7,188 nucleotides of DNA from Pyrinomonadaceae bacterium. Lineage in GTDB: Bacteria; Acidobacteriota; Blastocatellia; Pyrinomonadales; Pyrinomonadaceae. How positions within the stretch are numbered: the stretch's first letter is position 1; every line of letters begins with the position of its first letter. The translations under genes and the position numbers were made by a program. The notes below the pieces were generated by a model. It was not told the DNA's origin. It worked only from the letters and a program-made list of their open reading frames with translations, and did no database searches. This document shows positions 1 to 4,333 of this stretch, piece by piece. The stretch is taken from positions 1 through 7,188 of the forward strand of contig JACCTF010000798.1 of assembly GCA_013812565.1 (NCBI GenBank), written 5' to 3'.

Positions 1-2534
1 TTCAACGAAGCCGGAACCATCGGCTCGACGACGGTCAGTGTGCCGTCGCCGTTGCAGCTCTGGCCTGCGGGCGGAGTGGCCGGGCACGGTATTTTGTACG
101 CGCCCACATCGCTCGGCGTAAATGAACTGGATGTGGCCTGCGGATAAGAGAGTATGTTGCCGTTCTCATACAGAGGCTGATACCAATCAAAGTCTAGCCC
201 GCCCGCGTTGAAAGGAATAATTGGGCCGGGCAACACAAAGTCGTAGAAGGCGTTCGTCGGGTTGTCCTGTTGGTCAGTGACCGAGGCGCCGTAGACGCGG
301 TAGCGCCAGATGTCGAAGGTCTGGAGGCGTCCGAGCAGTTTGTCGTCGTGGTCGGTGGATTCAGTCTGCGAGACGGTGCGCTCGCTGTAATTCGAGTTGT
401 AACTATCTTTATTCTGGTTATAGTCGTAGCCGATTTTCGCCGTGAGATCAAACGATGCTTTGGCGCTGGCGACGTCGGGGATGCCGGCTTTCACACTCTC
501 TCCGGCTGATCCTTCAACCGAAGCGCCGATGCTCCAGTTGGAACTGTCCGTGCTCTTGCCGGAAAATGTCGTTCCGGTGCTGGTGCGGAGCGAAACGTTC
601 GTTTCATCAAAGCGCGTCACCGTAACAATCTGGCCGTAGGTCGGGCTACCGGGCCGGTTGTCATAGAAGGCGTGCTTCGGCGGCTCTTGTAGGATGAAGT
701 CGGTGTTGATCATCCCTTCGACCATCATGTGGACCGGCGCGCCGAGGTAGAGGGAATCGCCGGTGGCGTCATAGGCGACGAGCGGCATATTTTGAAAGAA
801 TTGACCCGAATGGGCGTAACCGTTGTACTGTGGGCCGGCGTAGATGCCGCTCGCATTGGCATCGAACATCTTCACAAAAAAGCCTGCCTCGGAAGACCAA
901 CTGCTGACGGCCAGCGACCACTCCGGATTCTGAATGTTGCTGTTACCCTTGAACGCTCCGGCCGCCACGCTGAATTGCTGATTAGCATTTCCCGCGTATG
1001 GAAGCGGCGCAACGCTACCCATCATGGAGATGGTCAGCAGATCATCGGAGACGCTAAAGGCCGCCGCACTGAGTCCGTGATATTCCGGTGGATTCCACAC
1101 GGCAACAAACTGGCGGCGGTTGAGATCGAAGCTGTTGGCCGGATCAAACTTGAATAGTCCCGGAACAATCGCGATGCGAGTTCGAGAAAAGTAATCATCG
1201 AATTTGGCAGACGGATAGCTCGCATCACCTAAGACGCTGCTCGGCGAAAGACTGGTTCGTCCGAGAAAGTTCATCGAAAAATCCGGATTGGCGGCGGCCA
1301 CAACGAAGCGCATCCCGGTTGAGATTGTCATGTTGTCGAGGTCGTTCGGGTCTACATAGTCTATTCGCCATTCGAGTGTGCTGATGACGAGTTCATCTTT
1401 GCCGTCTCCGTTATAGTCGCCTGCGGCCACATCAATCGTCCCCGCGAAAGACAAGTCCGTCTGGGTCGGCTCATAGAGCGTCTCGTTGGCTTGGGTAACA
1501 AAACGGTTGCCTTGCGCATCCCTTCCGTAGCGAAAAATGGTGACGTCGAAGGCAAGCCCATTGATTAAGAAGACGACCGCGATTTCATTCACACCGTCGC
1601 CGTCGAAATCCCCAACCGCCGTCTTCATCACGCTCTCGACCAGGATTGCTACATCCGGTTGCGGCGGATCGTTGTCATTGATTTTGTTTCCATCGATGGT
1701 TTCAAGAGCCGTCGTGGTTGTGATTGTCGGTGCTTGCGGATTGGTCGATGAGGTGTAGTCAAGCACCGCCACGTTTACCTGCCACAGATTATTCAAGCCC
1801 GGACTGGCAAAGGCGACTACCACTTCATCATGGTTATTGCCCACGGCATCGGGAATTTTATCCAAGTCGCCGACTGCCACGTCGAGCGGATCAACATAAT
1901 TAAAGGCAAAGGGGCGATCAACCAGGCGCGGCAGGCCGGCAAGTTCAAAACTGACGTCCTGAGCCTCATTAATTGAATGGAACCCGACGCGCACGGGCGA
2001 GTTCGTATTTCCATCACGCGTTGCATAGACCACCTGGTCGCGATCCGGCTGAAGAATGCGTCCGGCGGCGGCGGCCATGTGCATCTGAAGGTCGCCAGTA
2101 AAGTTCAGGTTAGCGTCCTGGCCGAACTGTGTCGGATTGAGGTTTGTGTCGAAAGAGAAATCAAAAAGGTTGAATGATGTGCCCACGAAAAAGCCGTCGC
2201 TGTTCTCTTTCGATTCTGCCGAGATGAAGGCCGCCAACTTATGATCGGGAAGCATCATGTAGCGACCCGCCGGTTTGCCGAGTGGATCAGTGAGGCCGGG
2301 TTGCGGCCCGGTCTGCGCAAAGACGGTCACGCCGGTCGAACACAGAATCAGAATGTAGCTGAGCATCAATGAGCAGACGAGCCGCAAATTCTTTCTCCAT
2401 TGGAATCTGCTTGCACGCACGGGCTCGATGATGTGCCGGGTTGATCTTTTTACGTTGTTTGTGGGGCGGTTCATATTTATCTCCGCGGTTGGGGTGAACA
2501 TCTCTCTTTCTTTCAATCGGGTGAACTTAAACAT
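1..2534 (-). CDS. Secreted FG-GAP/VCBS repeat protein, C-terminus cut by window edge
   Basis: The minus-strand frame is open from 2534 to the left edge (844 complete codons, no stop), so the gene is 3'-partial. The ATG at 2534 is chosen because AAGGAG lies 5 bases upstream (2540-2545). An in-frame ATG at 2474 with GGAG 6 bases upstream is a real alternative. A hydrophobic stretch at about residues 50-73 (LRLVCSLMLSYILILC...VFA|Q) after basic residues looks like a signal peptide, so export is expected. Two clear FG-GAP calcium-loop motifs are visible: DFDGDGVNE (residues 309-317) and DYNGDGKDE (373-381). A degenerate one starts near D223. Their spacing (about 65-85 residues) fits propeller blades of the integrin-alpha/VCBS type. 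Residues about 646-726 are Ser/Thr-rich with alternating polar and apolar residues around G684-IPDVA, and resemble an aerolysin-like hairpin region. The function is unknown; binding or surface interaction is only inferred. It lies 68 bp downstream of the receiver gene on the same strand and may be cotranscribed with it. Confidence 0.88.
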   Translation of the reverse strand, partial: MFKFTRLKEREMFTPTAEINMNRPTNNVKRSTRHIIEPVRASRFQWRKNLRLVCSLMLSYILILCSTGVTVFAQTGPQPGLTDPLGKPAGRYMMLPDHKLAAFISAESKENSDGFFVGTSFNLFDFSFDTNLNPTQFGQDANLNFTGDLQMHMAAAAGRILQPDRDQVVYATRDGNTNSPVRVGFHSINEAQDVSFELAGLPRLVDRPFAFNYVDPLDVAVGDLDKIPDAVGNNHDEVVVAFASPGLNNLWQVNVAVLDYTSSTNPQAPTITTTTALETIDGNKINDNDPPQPDVAILVESVMKTAVGDFDGDGVNEIAVVFLINGLAFDVTIFRYGRDAQGNRFVTQANETLYEPTQTDLSFAGTIDVAAGDYNGDGKDELVISTLEWRIDYVDPNDLDNMTISTGMRFVVAAANPDFSMNFLGRTSLSPSSVLGDASYPSAKFDDYFSRTRIAIVPGLFKFDPANSFDLNRRQFVAVWNPPEYHGLSAAAFSVSDDLLTISMMGSVAPLPYAGNANQQFSVAAGAFKGNSNIQNPEWSLAVSSWSSEAGFFVKMFDANASGIYAGPQYNGYAHSGQFFQNMPLVAYDATGDSLYLGAPVHMMVEGMINTDFILQEPPKHAFYDNRPGSPTYGQIVTVTRFDETNVSLRTSTGTTFSGKSTDSSNWSIGASVEGSAGESVKAGIPDVASAKASFDLTAKIGYDYNQNKDSYNSNYSERTVSQTESTDHDDKLLGRLQTFDIWRYRVYGASVTDQQDNPTNAFYDFVLPGPIIPFNAGGLDFDWYQPLYENGNILSYPQATSSSFTPSDVGAYKIPCPATPPAGQSCNGDGTLTVVEPMVPASL

Positions 2535-2539
2535 GCGGT

Positions 2540-2545
2540 CTCCTT
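2540..2545 (-). promoter_or_regulatory. Shine-Dalgarno site of the FG-GAP gene
   Basis: On the minus strand AAGGAG precedes the ATG at 2534 with a 5-base spacer. It is the strongest ribosome binding site in the window and decides the start in favour of 2534 over the in-frame ATGs at 2501 and 2474. The 2474 start also has a reasonable GGAG site, so start choice is likely but not certain. Confidence 0.7.
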
Positions 2546-2602
2546 ACTTTCGTTGAGGGAGTTGAGAGATCGGGCGGCGGTGAGGCAGCCCGTGCCGTTG
2601 CT

Positions 2603-2953
2603 TCACACAAGGCGAGATTGGAGAACCTCGCGCACGTCGAACAGGTTCTCTTTCGTTATGTACCCGCACGCGCCAGCGCCGCACGCCGCCTCGCGCAACT
2701 TTGCGTCATCGTAATCGGTGACGATGATTATCTGCGCTTCAGGGAAAGCCGCTTTGATCTGTAGGATTGCCGCGATCCCGTCCACCTCCGGCATCTTGAT
2801 GTCCATCAGCACCCAATCGGGTCGCCGCTCGACATAGGCCGCCAGCGCTTGCGAGCCGTCGCTGCACTCGCTGATCTCTCCGGCCAAATCGCAAACAATG
2901 CTTGCGATTAAGCGGCGCATCTGTTGGTTATCTTCGACGATTAGAAGTTTCAT
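2603..2953 (-). CDS. Receiver-only response regulator (CheY-like, no output domain)
   Basis: This 116-residue protein is a single REC domain. The acidic pocket is E7/D8, the phospho-acceptor is D51 in the LMDIKMPEVDG motif, the switch Thr is T79, the aromatic switch position is Y98 and the conserved Lys is K101. All phosphorylation and switch residues are therefore present. It ends just after the receiver fold, with no DNA-binding or enzymatic output domain. It would act in the cytoplasm as a phosphate sink or relay, or by protein-protein contact. The receiver sequence is of the NarL/FixJ style (TDYDD...GACGYITKENL). The start at 2953 has only a weak Shine-Dalgarno (GGACGG immediately upstream). 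No histidine kinase is adjacent; the nearest is the propeller kinase at 4323-7188, and whether that kinase phosphorylates it is unknown. It is divergent from the plus-strand membrane gene, with the half-site array between them, and lies upstream of the FG-GAP gene in the same direction. Confidence 0.93.
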   Translation of the reverse strand: MKLLIVEDNQQMRRLIASIVCDLAGEISECSDGSQALAAYVERRPDWVLMDIKMPEVDGIAAILQIKAAFPEAQIIIVTDYDDAKLREAACGAGACGYITKENLFDVREVLQSRLV

Positions 2954-3043
2954 CCGTCCGGCTTTATCTGTCAGACTTTCGGCAGGCTGGATTATCGGGT
3001 TGGATGAAAGAAAGGTAAATACGGAGTTCTACCTATTTTGGGA

Positions 3044-3057
3044 GGGTAGGTCTACCC
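3044..3057. repeat. Inverted repeat GGGTAG-GT-CTACCC
   Basis: The 6-bp arms GGGTAG and CTACCC flank a 2-bp centre. This is the junction of the first and second 23-bp units of the array. It is a near relative of the 20-bp palindrome at 3064-3083, which has the same GGTAG/CTACC core, so the two look like stronger and weaker versions of one protein-binding site. Confidence 0.7.
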
Positions 3058-3063
3058 AATTTT

Positions 3064-3083
3064 TATAGGTAGATCTACCTATA
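3064..3083. repeat. Perfect 20-bp palindrome TATAGGTAGATCTACCTATA
   Basis: All ten base pairs of each arm match with no central gap; the symmetry breaks at 3063/3084. It is the most symmetrical element of the half-site array and probably a dimer binding site. The hairpin has no following T-run in either direction and lies upstream of both flanking genes, so a terminator role is unlikely. Confidence 0.8.
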
Positions 3084-3128
3084 CGAAAGGCGCACCGACC
3101 GAATTATCTTTCTGACACTCGGATTCTC

Positions 3129-3497
3129 ATGTCAGTGGTAAGCTACACCGCCATGACGGACGAACAGAAATCTGAACAAACCTTTGAGCGGGAGTTAGAC
3201 GGGAACCTCTGCATCTATATCTTCACGGCTTCGGCGGCACTGGTCGGGGTGTGCCTAACGGTCATCGGAATCTTCCGCGTCACCACCGAACTAAAGAGCG
3301 TGAGTACGATTGGCGATAACCTTCTGGCGATTGATGCGCTAGGCTTTCTCAGTTCCTGCATACTCTCATACATTGCCCTGCGGACAAGACGCCTCGGGCG
3401 CAAGCGTGCGGTAGAAAGAATCGCTGATGGAATCTTCTTAATATCTTTATCTCTCATGGCTGTGATCTGTGGGATGATCGCGTATGAGTTCATTTGA
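3129..3497 (+). CDS. Small three-helix inner-membrane protein of unknown function
   Basis: This 122-residue protein (113 if translation starts at the in-frame ATG at 3153) has three hydrophobic segments at about residues 27-49, 64-84 and 99-121. The loop between helices 2 and 3 is strongly basic (RTRRLGRKR), which by the positive-inside rule places it in the cytoplasm. The N-terminus should then be cytoplasmic and the C-terminus outside. The N-terminal 20 residues are polar and charged. No enzymatic or binding motif is visible and I do not recognise a named family. Neither start has a good Shine-Dalgarno sequence, so the start is uncertain; the shorter form begins MTDEQKSEQ. It is the only plus-strand gene here: divergent from the receiver gene across the half-site array, convergent with the NarL-type regulator gene. 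The coherent hydrophobic pattern and complete helices support a real gene. Confidence 0.78.
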   Translation: MSVVSYTAMTDEQKSEQTFERELDGNLCIYIFTASAALVGVCLTVIGIFRVTTELKSVSTIGDNLLAIDALGFLSSCILSYIALRTRRLGRKRAVERIADGIFLISLSLMAVICGMIAYEFI

Positions 3498-3520
3498 ACT
3501 TGAAGTGGACGCGACAAGAA

Positions 3521-3553
3521 GTTTCACCACAGAGGCCGGAGAGGGCACGGAGT
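3521..3553. repeat. Degenerate CACCACAGAGG-type intergenic repeat
   Basis: The segment starts TTTCACCACAGAGG and continues with GAGAG and CACGGAG. It resembles the purine-rich CACAGAG-type interspersed sequences that I recall seeing after genes in many environmental bacteria. Only this one copy is in the window, and it has several departures from that pattern. The repeat call therefore rests on recognition, not on a second copy seen here. It lies in the 176-bp convergent spacer, which otherwise shows no gene and no convincing terminator. Confidence 0.35.
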
Positions 3554-3673
3554 TAGCACTGAGAATACAAGACGCATTCGAGTGCAAACCGCTTTAAGGG
3601 AAGACAATTTCCCACAGGATGGAGAGCCGACGGGGAAGACAAAAGTTTCGTGTTGACGAATGTAGATTGAGCA

Positions 3674-4333
3674 TCAGAGTTGAGCTTGATGCTTGACGGC
3701 AAACTGCAACAGGGCATGGCTGCCTCTGAGTTCGAGTTTCTGGCTGATGTTGGCTCGGTGATGCTCGACCGTGCGGGTGCTGATGAACAGTTCGGCGGCA
3801 ATCTCTTTACTCGTCTTATATGCGGCGATCAATTTGAGAACGTGCCGCTCGGTGGAAGTGAGAAGATCGAACTTCGACTGTTGCGGCGAGGACTCAGCGA
3901 AGGGATTACTGCTGCTACGCTTAACGAGATAGGTCGAGAGCGCGGGGCTGATGTAGTTATGACCGGCGGAAACCGCTCTGATCGCATCGGCTATTTCCAA
4001 GAGCGCGCTGTCTTTGAGCACATAGCCTTTAACTCCTAAGTCGAGCGCGGCGTTCAGGAAGCGTTCGTCTTTGTGCATCGTCAGAAAGATAACTTCAACC
4101 GGCACTTTCTGCTCGCGCAACGCTTGCACCACCTCGAACCCATCTTTGTTCGGCATCGCAACGTCGAGAATTGCAATCTCCGCTTCCGTCTCTTGGATAC
4201 GCTGAAGGGCAATCTCGCCGTCGTCAGCTTCGCCGACAATCTTCAAGCGCAGGTCAGTCTCGATCATCTGCCGCAAGCCGCGACGAAAGAGGGGATGATC
4301 GTTAGCGATCACAATTTTGATGTCAGCTTTCAT
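3674..4333 (-). CDS. NarL/FixJ-family response regulator, LuxR-type DNA-binding output
   Basis: A 219-residue protein with an N-terminal receiver (about residues 4-122): acidic residue D12, phospho-acceptor D57 in LDVAMPNKDG, switch T85, Y104 and K107. A linker follows, then a LuxR/GerE helix-turn-helix at about 157-215 (LTSTERHVLKLIA...TSKEIAAELFISTRTVEHHRANISQKL). It is a transcription factor activated by phosphorylation. The ATG at 4333 is chosen because AAAGGA lies 8 bases upstream (4342-4347). Longer options are an ATG at 4342, with its purine run too close, and a GTG at 4366. The start overlaps the end of the kinase gene by 11 bases, so the two are translationally coupled and almost certainly cognate partners. 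Length and domain order are normal for the family, and all key residues are present. Its targets are not shown by the sequence; the half-site array at 3028-3083 is a candidate. Confidence 0.96.
   Translation of the reverse strand: MKADIKIVIANDHPLFRRGLRQMIETDLRLKIVGEADDGEIALQRIQETEAEIAILDVAMPNKDGFEVVQALREQKVPVEVIFLTMHKDERFLNAALDLGVKGYVLKDSALLEIADAIRAVSAGHNYISPALSTYLVKRSSSNPFAESSPQQSKFDLLTSTERHVLKLIAAYKTSKEIAAELFISTRTVEHHRANISQKLELRGSHALLQFAVKHQAQL

Larger units (their letters stand above)
3028..3083. promoter_or_regulatory. Operator-like array: 23-bp-spaced TCTACC/GGTAGR half-sites
   Basis: TCTACC occurs at 3028, 3051 and 3074, exactly 23 bp apart. The opposite half-site is GGTAGG at 3045-3050 and GGTAGA at 3068-3073, also 23 bp apart. 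Each TCTACC is separated from the following GGTAGR by 11 bp, and consecutive units abut. The array therefore reads as two full inverted-repeat units plus a third half. The period is close to two turns of B-DNA, so all half-sites face the same side of the helix. It sits in the 175-bp spacer between two divergently transcribed genes, the normal place for a shared operator. The binding protein is not identified by sequence; the LuxR-type regulator encoded at 3674-4333 is a candidate by inference only. Confidence 0.65.

Noticed and set aside
729..1157. 142-codon plus-strand open frame
   Set aside because: Opposite the FG-GAP gene, whose minus-strand frame is continuous and coherent through this region.
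1..2534. Possible pseudogene or frameshift in the left 2.5 kb
   Set aside because: A single minus-strand frame reads without a stop from 2534 to the edge with FG-GAP motifs in register, so the gene is intact but partial.
3028..3096. Possible short CRISPR-like array because of the 23-bp period
   Set aside because: The units abut with no unique spacers, are internally symmetrical and only 2-3 in number; there are no cas genes. An operator array explains it better.
3598..3613. GGGAA/TTCCC hairpin as a terminator for the convergent genes
   Set aside because: Only a 5-bp stem with a 6-base loop and no proper T-run on either strand; too weak to call.
3680..4039. Plus-strand open frame opposite the NarL-type regulator
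   Set aside because: Shadow of a gene with all receiver and helix-turn-helix motifs intact.
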